Positions 12,651 to 53,665 are shown, numbered from the stretch's first letter. The stretch is 64,000 bases of DNA from Isoperla grammatica (GCA_945910005.1 OX246743.1:44488736-44552735); one strand, 5' to 3'. Notes: generated by a model not told the origin, from the letters alone. Numbers and translations are program-made.

Positions 12651-15600
12651 ATGGCGTCCAATTCTGAAAAGACGAAGATTCAAAGGCAAGACACTGGGGT
12701 TGTTACCAACCAAACGAAAAAACCTCTTCTAAGTCTGTTTCAACATGCGTCCGACTGTGTTTATACCGCAAATTACTGGTAAGTGCAACCGAAATGTCAT
12801 TTTCCTTCTTAAAACGGAACTCATTATCTCACTATTGATTTTTTGGGTCAGTCTTCTTTCAGTTTGAATGTTTTTCACCCCTTACTGTAGCTCAACTTGT
12901 TGCGTTTTGCTCGCATAAGTTTATCATGTATGCTGCAGTACGATCAATAGCCCCGTCAGGCAATATCCGTATGTGTACATATCATAGCTTAATGACACGC
13001 TATGCGTACTGTGATGACAATCTCAAGGGGTTAATAATTCTAACTACTAGACAGTTTTTATATACGCATATATATGCACCAACAACTGGATCAATATTTT
13101 CCACATTTTCCTTAGCGCTAGCTGTGAGTGGGACATAGGCATCAGGGTTGCCAGATAGTTGTATATACACAGATTGCCCTCTCAGCCTTCTGGATAGCCC
13201 AAAAGTCGCCCAAACAAAGATACAATATCGCTAGAGACTGCAAGAGAGACACTGCAAAGTCCGCACGTTGTTCATGAGGAGGGGGCGAGACTGTGGACTT
13301 GACATGGGCAGTACATTTAAAAAGAAAAAGTTCATATAGTCTTTACATTCCCTCATTTGTTAAATTAATTGTAGATTGAAATCGATGAAATAAGTAGCCT
13401 GCCCAATTGGGCGACAGGCGATTTCCTACATTTATAATTAGTGAAAAGTGAATTAAAGTATCTCAATTGATGTTAAATTGCCCAATCTGGCAACACTGAT
13501 AGGCATGGCCTATGCCTATGTCCACCTGCGTGAAGATAGAGACGATATCTCGACGTCAAAAATGGCCGTTGTCAGTGTAGTCGGGTGTAGCCAACATACG
13601 CATATCAATAGTAAATCTGCTAGCAAAATACACGTGCATTGAGAGGTACCTACTAATAGAGGAACCTGAGTATGATCATTAAATTTTACACCTACCATTT
13701 TTATCTCCAATATATCTAATTTGAAGGAATCAAATTAGGCCTAAATGAATATACGTTGTATGAAATTACAGAAAAACTGAAACCAGCCCCTGAAATTCGG
13801 TAAATATCTCAGAATCTGTGGCATGTCGCGCAGGTTTGTTCATATGCTTAAAGTAGGTGTATTTGAGATTAATTGTAAGGAATTAAACTCAATGAATATA
13901 CTCAGGTTCTCTTACAAATCACTACTATGTGTGACATTATGAATTTATTGACAGCCCGTCAAACATCCGTAATTATCTCAAAATCTGTAGTATGTCATGT
14001 AGGTTTGTTTATGTGCTCCTGCTATAAGATTGGCCCAAGTAGGGCTATTATAATTAGTATTTAATTTGGTGTGTTCATGTTTATGATTCTAATGTTGCAT
14101 TCTAGTGAGGAAAACGTGTGGAAACTGTGCGAAGACATACGTACCCGGTACCCCAGCGAGCTGATCCGCTGTCACGTGTTGTTTGTCTCGAATGACAGAC
14201 GCACCATCCCTCTTTGGCGACAGAAGGCAGGAAAGGACGAGGAAAAGCTTGTCATTTGGGTAAACGCTAACTCTTTATCTTGATCTACCTTTGTTTCAAT
14301 CCGTATTTAAATATGTATAGGCAGAGAATGGCATAAGTTCCAACTCTGGGTGTTCGAAAGAAGAAGAGAAGAAGAAGTATTTGAAACTTGATATATCTAG
14401 CCTATGTTACCAAAGGATTAATTAGTTTTTTTTAACAATTTCTACTTAAATGCTTAAATTCTATTCTAGGACTACCATGTAATACTGTTGTACGTGCCCG
14501 ACGAGCGTTGCCTCGTTTACGACTTGGACTCGGATCTACCGTTTCCAACTCACTTCCACAAGTACGTGACGGAGACATTCCGTACCGATCAAATACTTAA
14601 GCCAGACTATTTCCGATACTTCCGGGTTGTACCGGCCATCGAGTTCCTGGATACGTTTGCATGTGACCGCAGCCACATGAAACGGCAGGATGGGTCCTGG
14701 ATTAAGCCTCCGCCACCTTATCCTCCCATACAAACACAAGGTAGGTAAACTTGGATGTGGTATGTAGTCGAAGTGTAAAATATCTCTCGCCAATAGTTGG
14801 TATCGGTAAGTATAATAGATGAGCCCTACAACAATTATTTAGGGTATATAGTGACTGAAACCCTATCAAGACCTCAGAGGTACCTATACAGACCATATAG
14901 CTTACTTATGGACTTGGATGAGAGTAGGGCCTATCTAAGCAAGGTGTTGCCATGGTTCTTTCTTAGATATTCTAATTTTTGTTGAGAAATTGCTACAAAT
15001 AGTATTTTCTAGCTTTGATGAGATTCAATTACTTTATTATAGATTGGGACAAGTGTGAGCAAAGGGTCAACCACAAAGTTAGTGTAATCTCATTTTACTC
15101 TGAGAGCTAACTACTAACAAGTAACAACACAGAATGTTAGAAAAGGACTACCCAGGTGCTATTTGCTTGGTGATGGTATCTGTGGGTATTTGGTGCAAGT
15201 TGTGTAGTGTAATAAAATAGTGTAGTACAAATGTGTGTATTGTTGGTCTAAGTCCGTGGTTTATGAACTCTTTAAGGGAAGTAACGGCCGCGTTATGTCT
15301 ACTAGAAACATTCGTAGCATACTTCCACCATTGGCCTTCAAAACCATTATTTAATTTCTCTCTGCACATAAGCTTTTAAGAATTGATGTGAGTAGACATT
15401 CTAACTTAGCATGTGCTGATCAAATTTAAAAACCTGACAAGGGTACTCTCATTTCTTTACTGGACTGTCTAAAAGCACTGACACTTGCTCAGCACTGCAA
15501 GTTTCAGCCTTTAGTTAACCTAAAGAGTTTGTTATGTTTGGTGAGGCGTAGCTTAAGTGTGAAAAATGTGGTACTCTAATTATCCCTTAAATACAAATTG

Positions 15601-15966
15601 TATGGGAACTAAACTGCAATTTTATAATGATAATGTTTTGAATTAAAAGAACATTAATATTAGTCTCACCATCTTTCATTTGAATGAACTGAGTTTGAGT
15701 TAAAAATGGATTCCTGTACATTTAGAAGTCTTCAAAATAGGAGATTACATACTTGTAGCAGTTTTGCCAAATTCTGCGCACGGGGCGCTGATATAAAACT
15801 GTGGCGCTCTCGTGCTGGCGACGGGTAAACTGACGGCCGTGTTTATTCCGCAGCCGCCACCAACAATCTGGAGGAGTTCATCAATATGGACCCGACGACA
15901 TCTCCGGGGAAAGTCTTGAACCTCACTCAGCTGGTCAAGGCTTTCTTTGTACCGGCGTCCCAATGA
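12651..15966 (+). CDS. NTAQ1: Protein N-terminal glutamine amidohydrolase NTAQ1
   Basis: Converts N-terminal Gln of proteins to Glu, feeding the Arg/N-degron pathway; cytosolic and nuclear. Exons 12651-12778, 14106-14259, 14470-14740, 15854-15966; total 221 residues (human about 205). The catalytic triad is intact: Cys43 in YCEEN, whose codon is split by intron 1; His97 in the signature WDYHV, which is split after the Trp by intron 2; and Asp112 in VYDLD. Other family blocks are VSNDRRTIPLW, PFPTHFHKYV, FACDRSHMK, PPPPYPPIQT and the C-terminal EEFINMDP. All donors and acceptors are canonical. Start chosen at the first ATG of exon 1. Introns 1 and 3 are large; intron 1 carries a hAT MITE and a 180-bp repeat. 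Confidence 0.96.
13143..13498. mobile_element. hAT-type MITE with perfect 8-bp target duplication, in NTAQ1 intron 1
   Basis: 356 bp. Left end CAGGGTTGCCAGAT, right end ATCTGGCAACACTG (one mismatch as inverted repeats). Flanked on both sides by ATAGGCAT (13135-13142 and 13499-13506), a perfect 8-bp TSD. Ends of type CAG(G/T)GTTGCCA with an 8-bp TSD are diagnostic of hAT. No transposase coding. Confidence 0.9.
13755..14030 (+). repeat. Copies of a ~180-bp dispersed repeat in NTAQ1 intron 1
   Basis: Contains ATATACTCAGGTTCTCTTAC near 13892, and TGACAGCCCGTCAAAC near 13954. Both phrases also occur in the tandem copies at 52480-53025. Roughly one and a half units are present here. Confidence 0.75.
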
Positions 15967-16842
15967 GACGTGCAACACATACAGCCGTCGCTAAACAGTG
16001 CATGAAACTGGCCTAACGTTAATTAACCGAGTGGTACATAACTAAACTACTCGGTCCCAAAACTAAGATTTGTCTGCGTTCAAGGTTGAGGGAAATTTTC
16101 CTTGTTTTGACTTTTCAGTCCTCTACTAAATTGCTTTAAACTCTTGGTAAAAAAAATGTTGGCCTAAATCTGGGTAAGGTGATTCAAAAATGCTTCAAAT
16201 AGTTATTGTGTTGAGAATATGTATGTGGCAAAATGTGATGTCCAATACCCAATACCTTACCCCGATAAATGACGAGTCTCAAAATGATTCGAGGGACATC
16301 TTATTGACATTGTCTTGACCAGTTTACCGGTAAGCTACATGTTTGAAATTCAAGACTGTTCTTCCTTCCCTTGTGTTTTAAAAAATGATTCGTCTGTGGC
16401 ATTTAAGCATTGGTCTACATATGGAACTGGGTATGAAAAAGAAAGATCATTTATCAATAGACCCAGGCCAGGCCACCTACTTTGTCCAAAGTTTTTGACT
16501 GCTCAGAATTGTGTAAAATGCCTGATCAACATTGGTGACTGTATGATCACATGCCAAATCGAGTCAAAGAGAAAGTGTGTGTCAGCCCTAATAGAAACAG
16601 ATCTCACCGACAGTTGCATACTGATACTGAGGCATTGGAAGTAAGGTGGTTATAAAATGCCAATATGTATACAGTGGAACCCTGCCATAACATTCCATTG
16701 AGCAACATTTTCCCCATTATAAATTTCAAATTTGCCAAACAAATACACCTATCTAATCCCCTAAGCCACGTGTTAAAATTTCCCCCTATAGTGTTTCCCT
16801 GTGGCCTATAACATTGATAAATTATGAACCCATAAAAAACTT

Positions 16843-16890
16843 TTTTTTTTTCCTGTGCAAAGTTGGCCTCTTCAACCATTCTTCTTTCTT
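16843..16890 (-). mobile_element. Short 3' end of the same LINE family as at 6883-7077
   Basis: Reverse complement of the terminal segment AAGAATGGTTGAAGAGGCCA plus an A-tract. Only about 48 bp are kept, so this is a very short 5'-truncated insertion. Confidence 0.65.
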
Positions 16891-16987
16891 AAAAACTATA
16901 ATTACACACAAGTAATACTCCACTCCCTTGAATCAAACTTCAAGCCACTTAAACCATAGCCTAATGCCATACAAATTATAAAGTTCA

Positions 16988-17010
16988 CCCCCCCCCCCCC
17001 CCCCCCCCCC
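16988..17010. repeat. Homopolymer C23
   Basis: 23 consecutive C residues on the plus strand. A similar C21 tract is at 53666-53686. Length is likely polymorphic or sequencing-sensitive. Confidence 0.9.
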
Positions 17011-20000
17011 AAGACAGAATTATATTTAGAGGGGTTTGAATCTAGTATTGTCCCATACCTACTATGGAAGATAAGAATTGTGTGCACCACAAGTGAAACG
17101 GTAATGTCTAAACATGGCGTTCATATCAAGCCGTCTCAATATTATGCTTATGTTGAGCATTCTTGATTTCAAACTGTTTTCTAAGTAATTAGTAATTATT
17201 TATGTAGCCTCCTGGTGCCTACATCTTGTTCAGTATGTTTTTACTGGCAAATGTTGCAGTTGCTTGCTCCCAGAAAATAAAAACTACAAGGAAGTAATTT
17301 AACAGTCTTAAAAAAAAATTCAAAATGTCAATATATGCCTTATACTATACACAGTACATTTTTTAGACAGTCATCAAATGTTTCAACTCTGTTTTTTTTT
17401 ATGTAATATGGTTTGAACATGCTGTGTGCTCTTTGTATACCTAAAGGCAATTTTACTGTTCAAAGTTTTATACTCTTGACGTTTTCATCCAAAGCTTTTA
17501 CGTACAAGTTACATCGTGTGGGCCTACATTTTTCCTGTTCATTATAATAATATTCCGTGTTGAAATTGGAACCCTTTGGCGTATTACGATGACGATGGTG
17601 TCGTAGGCCTGTTATTTGCCTTTAAAGAGTCCCTCAATGGCTCGTACTAAAATACATTTGTGAGGCCATATATTCGTCACCCCAAGTGACTGGCATTTCT
17701 CTTGTTTGCATGCCTTTAACGTCAACCATCTGAACTTTATATAATAATAAATTACATAATATATTATTCTAAAAACGTTTTCTTAATATTTCTAACTGTA
17801 CCGAATTTGTAAAATTTTCTATCTTCTTAAATATTCCACGGAGAGATACGGTCGCATACAGAGCCAACCTACTAGAACTGTTGTACTAGCAAGAGAACGT
17901 ATTAAAATGGAAACCACAGGATGCTTACTGTGTGTGGTAACCTATTAGGCTATCAGGCCTACTCAACTGGCCCTACTTTGCCTTTACGAATGAATGGAAT
18001 GGAATACGTACAACTTAGCACGGAGGTATAACGGAATGGGTACCAGACATGACAGCAAAGCTGGGGACAGATGGAAACCAAAGGGCATTTGAAAGACAAA
18101 ATGTTTGAAATTATAATCAGGAATACAGTTGTGGACAAGTAATCTCACTGTATTGTGACTCCGGTTTATTGTACTATGTATTTGGCTTATAACATACAAA
18201 CATGGATCATTGTAGATTTGGTTTTAAATGGAAGATTGTGCAAGCTTTAATTTGTTTTATATTTAGTTGATTAGGTAATTTTATAATTAATTGAAGAAAA
18301 CTTTCTTGTTGTTGTGACTTAGTTTTGAGTCCATCTTCTCACTTGTTGGGATCAATTTTGGTCAACGCTGACGCAGCAAAGAAATATTATTTTAAATTTT
18401 GTATCGCTGTTCTAAAATTCAGTAATGTAAATTTATTTATTTATAAAAGGTTCACTTCATTATTGTGATACAAGTAAGTGAGTAATAAATTGTTTGAAAC
18501 AACTTCATATCTCTACTCTCTAAAACTGTATACTTTGGACTATACAAGTATGAATTTGAAATTAATTGATTAGTTATTTAGTATGCTAGATTGACAATTA
18601 ATATTTATTTTATTTTTATACATTGCTTTCAAGAAGGTTGTTACATAGTTTTCCGGCAAAGCTTTATTTAGTTTTTAAGACAGTTTTTCTAGAAATGTGA
18701 ATTAGATGACCAGATGGAATGACATTCCGTCCCAGTGCCAGCACTGTTGAATTACCCTAGTTTAATTACCTATATCTGCGGGCTATGTGTCCTTCTTTAT
18801 GTATATTTTACCTGTTTTGGTATAAACAACAGTTTCAAGTATGTCCAAACTTGTTTTCATTTCAGTTTACATCAAATAGTAATCTGTCAAGCCCTTGTGT
18901 ATGAAATCCACAGAAAAACCTCAAAAAGTCTTACATTGTCTATGATAACCTGTATAATCTTGGGTACCTTCATCAGTTAAAGTAGCAGGCTGTTCATCTT
19001 TTTTTTATATATATACAAATGCTGTTGAGTAGCCCTGGACAAGTATTGCTCGGATAAGTTTCACATCTGCTCTTGTGTGATAACTGATAATTAATGGATA
19101 AGACTGTATTATCTGCCTTTATATTGATACGTTTAAAAAAAAACATTCCAGATACTACATAATTATCTGAAAAACCTCTAGTCGCTCTGCTCCTCCATTT
19201 ACGTTAAGTTTGGTGTCGGAACTATGGCGTGTTTTTACGAGTTCAATAGACAATTCACGTGTCAAAAAACGGCTCCACCCATAATTACTCAGGTGGCTGT
19301 CAAAATGGTTTTCCATCATGAATGATCACCCCTGGGGGACTAGACAGTGGGCTGTTGTAACAGTTACCTAATGTACTAGTTATATTTTATAACACCTAGA
19401 TACCTACTACTTATATAATTTTGTGTTGTTTGATGTTAAAATTGTTAATGTTTTTTTTCTGTATTTGAATGTTAATATACGTATTCAGAATATTTTTAAT
19501 AAGGTAGCCAAGGCTTTATTGCCTATGAATCTGCAGTCTCTCTTATTTGACACCTACTGAAACCTGTAATTTTAAATCTTTCTGCTGTTATATTAACAAT
19601 TCGTAAATTACCACGGATTGAAATGGTGTCTTTTCTACATGAATGTATTGGCCTATTTATATTTGATGGGTACATAGCCTATAACTATATTGTACTTCTG
19701 GTGTCAGTAAGGAAAAGAAGAAATGGAGTCGGAAGTATTTAAGTTGTTTAGGATGCGGATACGTAATAGAGCACAACGTACAAAATCCTTGCACTGCTCA
19801 AACTATCGTGTCCTTGTCTTAACCTTTCATCTTCTGAACGTCTGATACATGTTCCGATGTTGGCATCATTTCTTCTTCTACCGCACTGTACATCAAGTAA
19901 CCCAGATAATATGCCTCTATAAATCATCTCCTACCATATTAGTGTGACAAGAAATATTTATAAAAGTAAGTGTGTATTGGTGAAGGTAATGTTATTTGCA

Positions 20001-20683
20001 TGGACAGAGCAAGATGTGCATTTCCTTGTACTATAATGAGTAGTTTCATCTTGTATCACACACTTTTATACTCTCCTTCAAGTCTGTTTCTTACTGTACC
20101 ATTTATCAAAAATATAGGTATGTATTACAAAATATATTATACATCTATTAAATATTATGTAATGTTGGTAAAGTTTACCTCACGATTTTGATAAGCGTTT
20201 TTGACGTTCGATTTACAACATGAATGAAATTACTTCTAAAGAAATCTACGCACAGAAATGTTGTTGTTATATTGCTTATTCTATAATAAATATATACTTA
20301 ATGATTAATGTTGATTGAGAACAATTCTTACATGGAAACCACTCTTTGCCGTAGTCATTTCTTCCTTTCCTCTATTATTCTCTACTTTCCTACTTGGTCA
20401 AATACTAGTATCAGATCATTCTTCGTCACGCTAATACACACTAGTCTTCTCACATAGTCAACATATCAGACATTGGAACTTTCAATTATTGAATGTAGTG
20501 TATTGGTATTTTTGCCACGTTATACATAGTAGAAAGAATCTTAAATCATCTTACCAGAGTGAACTTGGTTCGCAAGGTGACAGCTATTCATAGTAGGTGG
20601 TTGGATCCTCAATGTAGAATAGTGGTGGCAGGTGTGATCAAGGTTAATTGTACTATGGCATAGTAAAAATCATGATTTCTTAA

Positions 20684-20870
20684 TGATGATGATATTTGGG
20701 GTTTAACGTCCCATTTTTTTGCAACGAGGCTAATCGAGACGATGAGTGGGTGATTATGAGGATGAAAAAACGCCACATGACATCCATGCTCAAGCCAGGA
20801 CTCGAACCTGGAACGCAGAGACCGCGGTTTACTAGACCAACGCCTAATCGACCTCGGCCAACTGCGCCGG
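20684..20870 (-). mobile_element. tRNA-derived SINE with 13-bp target duplication
   Basis: 187 bp on the minus strand. It begins GCCGGCGCAGTTGGCCGAGG (A-box region), has the B-box GGTTCGAGTCC, and ends in a body with GGGACGTTAAACCCC and an ATCATCATC tail. It is flanked on both sides by CATGATTTCTTAA (20671-20683, 20871-20883). The same SINE family is at 46251-46433. Target-primed insertion by a LINE is inferred. Confidence 0.92.
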
Positions 20871-20982
20871 CATGATTTCTTAAAGATAGTATTCATTGTA
20901 AGATTCGCATTGTCGTATTTTGGTAATTGTACATCTTGCTGGTATTGGCTTTGAATGACAACAACACTTTTAATACAAAGAG

Positions 20983-20988
20983 TTTATT
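20983..20988 (-). terminator. Polyadenylation signal AATAAA of the mucin-like gene
   Basis: AATAAA on the minus strand about 360 bp downstream of the stop codon at 21351. This is the first canonical signal I saw in that direction and would give a 3' UTR of roughly 0.4 kb. Confidence 0.55.
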
Positions 20989-21350
20989 TTAAATAGTTAA
21001 TGGTTTTAAATAACGAACATTCAAGGAAGTTCATAGTTTCTTAACATCATTACAGTCTGAGCTATCTAGAAACTACAAGAGTATACTTATAATTACTACC
21101 ATATCGATACATGGAACAATATTTTGAATATTTTCATAATTTTGTATTTCTCATAATCTCACTTTTTATTGTCTTTATTTGATGGCATTGTACCTTTGTC
21201 TCCAGCCTTTCATTGTATTCGTAGCTAGTGCGTACGCACGTCCTTGTTTAAGTTCATTCCAAGGGTTTTATTTAACACTGTTTTCACTTTGTGGAAATAT
21301 TTTTCACTCGTAAAGTTTTTCATTCGTAGAACTTTATGCGACAGCACTTC

Positions 21351-49520
<28,170 letters not shown>

Positions 49521-51500
49521 CTGCAACGATACAATAACAAGAGGTCAACGTTGTCTTCACAGGGAAATACAGAAGTGGTAACGAAAGACTTTCGGAGATT
49601 CCAAAGTGGTTGATAAGTTGTTTTTACAACAAAAAACTGCTAACGGCAGCAGAAGAAATAAACAGTTGTCACCCGCTTTTGAGTTAAAGAATACATACGG
49701 ACGTATACCTATTTATAGAACTTGAACATTTAGTTTCGTAGTTCAAAAACAACTTTTTATATAGGCCTAGTTATTTTCTTGTAAATGTTCTTTTAAATCA
49801 GAAACGTCTCCAACATTGACCGTGCGACAACGACGATCTGTAAAGACTGGCCGATGCTATTGGGGCTAACCACGGTGACGTAATACGCAGAGGAAAGTGG
49901 AGATGCAGCCCTGACCTCTCCAAGGTTCTAGTCCGGAACGAACTGGCCGCAATGTCGAGGATGCTGACGATGACGTCATCGATCTCACCGTGGACTTATA
50001 ATAGTATCTCACGATGTAACGTCGCGGACCTGTATGTCTGGATCTAATTCGTCCCGCTTCCACAACACTGTTTACGGGGACGCTGTTTTGTACCGTTTTT
50101 TTTGTAAGACGTGTAATAAATAAATTTACATTCAAATTTGAATTTGATAGGTCACCAAAATTAATCTGCTTTGCATGCTCAGATCGTTCTAAACGCTGTC
50201 TTGAGGACAGACAACGTGGGCTGACCCCCTGTATAATTAATTAATTTTATTGTTGTTTTCCTGTCCCATGGAAGGACAGGATGGCCAGTGTAGGGTTATG
50301 GGTATGCCCATACCCTCTTTAGCCTAGACCCCCTGTATAGCTTGGAGTTGGTAATGGTCGGTTTAAGATTGAATTGAACTATAGGAAAACCACGTTAGCG
50401 TTCACATCCAGTGCTAGTTTTAAGAGCCAGTGTTTAGGTTTAACAAAGTTGACTAAGATTCAACTTTAGACCTGGAATTCTTAGACCAACCAATGAGAGG
50501 TGACCTTTTATAAATTCGGCCAATTGTAGCCATCCTACTAAAGCAGTTAGAGAAATTCGTTTCTTAGAACATTAAATCCTTAAACATTTGTGTGAACCCA
50601 CTATAACCGCGCCACTGCAAGGTGGGTCCTATAGCGCCAACACCTACATCGCAGGTGTCGTTGTTAATTGCCCCGATAGTCACTTACTCACCAGTCACCA
50701 CGCAAGTCAATGTACGACTGTGTCCGCGTGGGTTTAAACTAGAACCGCGGAGCTCTTTATAAGGGTGTGATGGTCATTTTCATTAGCTTGTCTAATCTGC
50801 GCGTAGATCAATTTTACTTTCAACTTTAAAAACAAAAAAAGTCATGTGTATTTATATGGATGTGGTCATTTAAATTGTTTTGCACACACGTTCGTTGTAC
50901 GGGGTTCGAATACGGGGGCTGTGAAGAGAAAGGTCTATGAGCTCGAACAAATAATCGGCAGATTGCAATCTGGATCAGGTTTGCGTAAACACCCGTAGTA
51001 GATTGTTTGGATCCTATATAGGTATCACCGATGAAAGTTGGAATCTTAAAAATAATAATATATTCAGTACATTTTCTGACAGGTGTTATGAAAATAGAAA
51101 AATAGATAGAACATACGGAACCATTGAAATGTACCGGTTTGTATAAAAGTTTTTAAAATACAGTATTTGTCGGGAAACGGGACGTGCTTCACGGTACGTC
51201 TAAGTCTTGGGTGTCAATTAACTAGGGTTCATGTCACAATCGTGACAAACGTGAAAAGAGTCAGCTTCTCTTTCTCATTAATACTGCCAAAAATCAACTG
51301 TAAGGATTAAAATATTTTGAAACTTTTTTAATCCACTGTTTTAGTTCTTCTCACGAAACTAAACGATGATTAGTAACCACTTTTCAATATTCTTTCTCTA
51401 TCAATTGTACTAAAACACGTTAATTTGGCGTCGTTTTAATAGTGAGACTACGAATGTCGCACAATAAACCTGTCCGGGCACTGATGCTACTTCATCGTGG
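49521..51500. other. Upstream of the mucin-like exons, no gene recognised
   Basis: This should be an intron of the mucin-like gene, since its large exon begins in phase 1 at 49520. No signal-peptide exon with a phase-1 donor was found here. Otherwise unremarkable AT-rich DNA. Confidence 0.45.
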
Positions 51501-51569
51501 TGGGCAGATTTGCGTGCTCTGATAATCCCCAGCCCCAGCGCTATGCCGGCGGAAGCGTATGCTTCTGGT

Positions 51570-51757
51570 AGGGAGGGCCACCCTAGCCGGCCGGACAGGT
51601 CCAGGGGGAGAAGCCAGACGGAAGGCAGTCCACGTATATCCCCTTTCCCTTTTTCTCCCCTTTACGCCCGACTTGTCCCTTTCATCCTAACACTTCCCCA
51701 TGTCATACGACCATAGTTGCCTATTACGACGTTAATCAACAAATAATAATAATAATC
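51570..51757 (+). mobile_element. Second SINE family, copy 1
   Basis: Shares with 53036-53197 the segments AAGGCAGTCCACGT and TACGACGTTAATCAACAAAT, ending in an AAT-repeat tail. Pyrimidine-rich middle (CCCTTTCCCTTTTTCTCCCC). The 5' limit is uncertain; homology may start earlier. Confidence 0.65.
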
Positions 51758-51772
51758 GTAAAATAAAGCATC

Positions 51773-51773
51773 C

Positions 51774-51821
<48 letters not shown>

Positions 51822-51826
51822 AAGAA
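51773..51826. repeat. (AAAG)n microsatellite
   Basis: About 13 AAAG units with one interruption near the end. Confidence 0.9.
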
Positions 51827-52139
51827 GCTAACAGCGACAGCTCCCCACCCTCCGAAGGGCGCCTGGACAGCTGTGACGACAACGACAAAGCATCTCCAGC
51901 CGGCTCGACTCAAAGCGGAGTCGGACAGGAAGCCGCTCGACGTATACGCATGCGCACTAGGTGAAATGTAGCGGACCTGATCAAGTAACGGTACATCCGA
52001 CTGACTGCATAACGGGACATTGTTAATAATAGGGTTGTGCATTCTTCGAAAGGACGGCCGAAGGTAAACGTAAACACACGAGGCGAAAGGGCAAGTCCTC
52101 TGCCTGCCTGCCTGCGACCAATTCGCTTTCCTACCTCAC

Positions 52140-52270
52140 TCAACGGGGTTCGAACCCAGGAGTATTCGTCAGCTAGGTCATATTATGACGTCGGTCGAAT
52201 CAGATCCATCACACATTGTCGGGGTCGTCATAAGGGTAGTCCAGTTGGAGGGTTGGGGGTTGTTGGGCAT
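52140..52270 (+). repeat. tRNA-like repeat that serves as an empty site for the foldback element
   Basis: Contains GGTTCGAACCC, then AGCTAGGTCATATTATGACG and GTCGGTCGAATCAGATCC. The same sequence flanks the foldback element at 59567-60613, where TCAGATCC is duplicated; here it is single (52200-52207). Confidence 0.75.
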
Positions 52271-52479
52271 ACAGGTCGCAAAAAAGGCCGGCATGAAATG
52301 CGAAGAGAGGTGACGAAAAAGTTGAAAAAGTGGGCAAGACCATGAAACCATGATGAATCATGAAAACGAGAGCACTAAAAAACTAAAAATACAGTGAATG
52401 TTATCCAGAGGTGTGGTCGGCTTCGGCACGACCGGGGTATCGTGATAGGCTATGCGGCTATTCATTTGCTGTTAGGGGT

Positions 52480-53025
52480 TTTGTTTTTATATGACAAAAA
52501 ACACGCATAAAACAATTGGTTAGCCACCTTGATAATGCATTGCATACATTTAACAAATATGTCACTATATAATAATTATATAAGGAATTAAATACAACGA
52601 ATATACTCAGGTTCTCTTACAAATCGATACTTTGTTTGAAATAACGTAATTTCCGAATGACAGCCCCTGAAACTTACGTAATTATCTAAAATATGTGGTA
52701 TGTCACACAAGTATGCTCATATATGCTTAAAGAAGTGTGTATGTGAGATTAATTATAAGGAATAAAATGCAATGAATATACTCAGGTTCTCTTACAAATC
52801 GCTACTATGTGTGACATTACGTAATTACGTAATTTATAATGACAGCCCGTCAAACTTCCGTATTTATCTCAAATTCTGTGGTATGTCACGCAAGTTTATT
52901 TATATATACTTAAAACAGATGTAATTGAGATTAATTTTTAAGGATCAATTTAAATGAATATACTCAGGTTCTCTTACAAATCGATACTTTATTTGAAATA
53001 ACGTCATTTCACAATACAACCATCA
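52480..53025 (+). repeat. ~180-bp tandem repeat, about three units
   Basis: ATATACTCAGGTTCTCTTAC recurs at 52601, 52777 and 52959 (spacings 176 and 182). Units also share TGACAGCCC and TGTGGTATGTCAC. Related units are in NTAQ1 intron 1 (13755-14030). Confidence 0.85.
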
Positions 53026-53035
53026 AAGATGTGCT

Positions 53036-53197
53036 CACCCTAACCGGACTGGTCGAGGTGGAGAAGCCGACGTAAGGCAGTCCACGTCCTCCCTCCCCTA
53101 TTAGTTTTTCTCCCATTTACGTCATACTCATGTCCCTTTCCTCCATTAACACCTCCTGACTTCATAATGATCATAGTCGTCGTTAAACAACAAATAG
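53036..53197 (+). mobile_element. Second SINE family, copy 2
   Basis: AAGGCAGTCCACGTCC, pyrimidine-rich middle, then AGTCGTCGTTAAACAACAAA. Head contains GGACTGGTCGAGGTGG, possibly A-box derived. Lies directly after the 180-bp repeat. Confidence 0.65.
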
Positions 53198-53665
53198 TGA
53201 AAATGTTATATAGGTACTTAAAACAGACGAACAACTTTATCTTTTAAATTCATGTTCGTAGTCAGTATAGTTATCTCTAAAATGAGGTCGTCGCTTATTT
53301 TTGGAACGAATAAATTCCCAATGCGTTTGTATTTTTTATATTGTTAGTTCGAGACGGCGCAAGTGAAAAGTGTGATAATAAATGTGTGAAACTAGTGTGA
53401 GTTCTCATGTTACGGCCTTAGTGTCTGTGAGTTCTGTGTGTACGTACGGTACATGGCAATCTGGACCGTGTGAACCATCTGTCAGAGCCGAGCTCTCTGT
53501 CGGGAGATGTCGGCTGTTTCCGCTCCACAATCTGCTCCGGCAGCAGCTTTGCATAGTGATTGATTGATAGAGCGATTGTTAGATATAATTGTATGATCTT
53601 CTTCCTTGTATAATCGAGAAGAATCAGATAAGAGACATGACCACTTCCTTGTTGTTGCCGATGAT

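Larger units (their letters stand above)
15967..20683. other. Gene-free stretch downstream of NTAQ1
   Basis: AT-rich intergenic DNA. It holds a LINE end at 16843-16890 and a 23-base C tract at 16988-17010. Open frames here are short, unsupported by splice sites and unlike known proteins. No RNA gene was recognised. Confidence 0.5.

Noticed and set aside
20684..20870. tRNA gene on the minus strand
   Set aside because: A- and B-boxes are present, but the sequence continues into a SINE body and is flanked by a 13-bp target duplication.
53382..53567. Possible signal-peptide exon for the mucin-like gene near 53.4-53.6 kb
   Set aside because: No minus-strand frame with a start, hydrophobic core and phase-1 donor could be read there.
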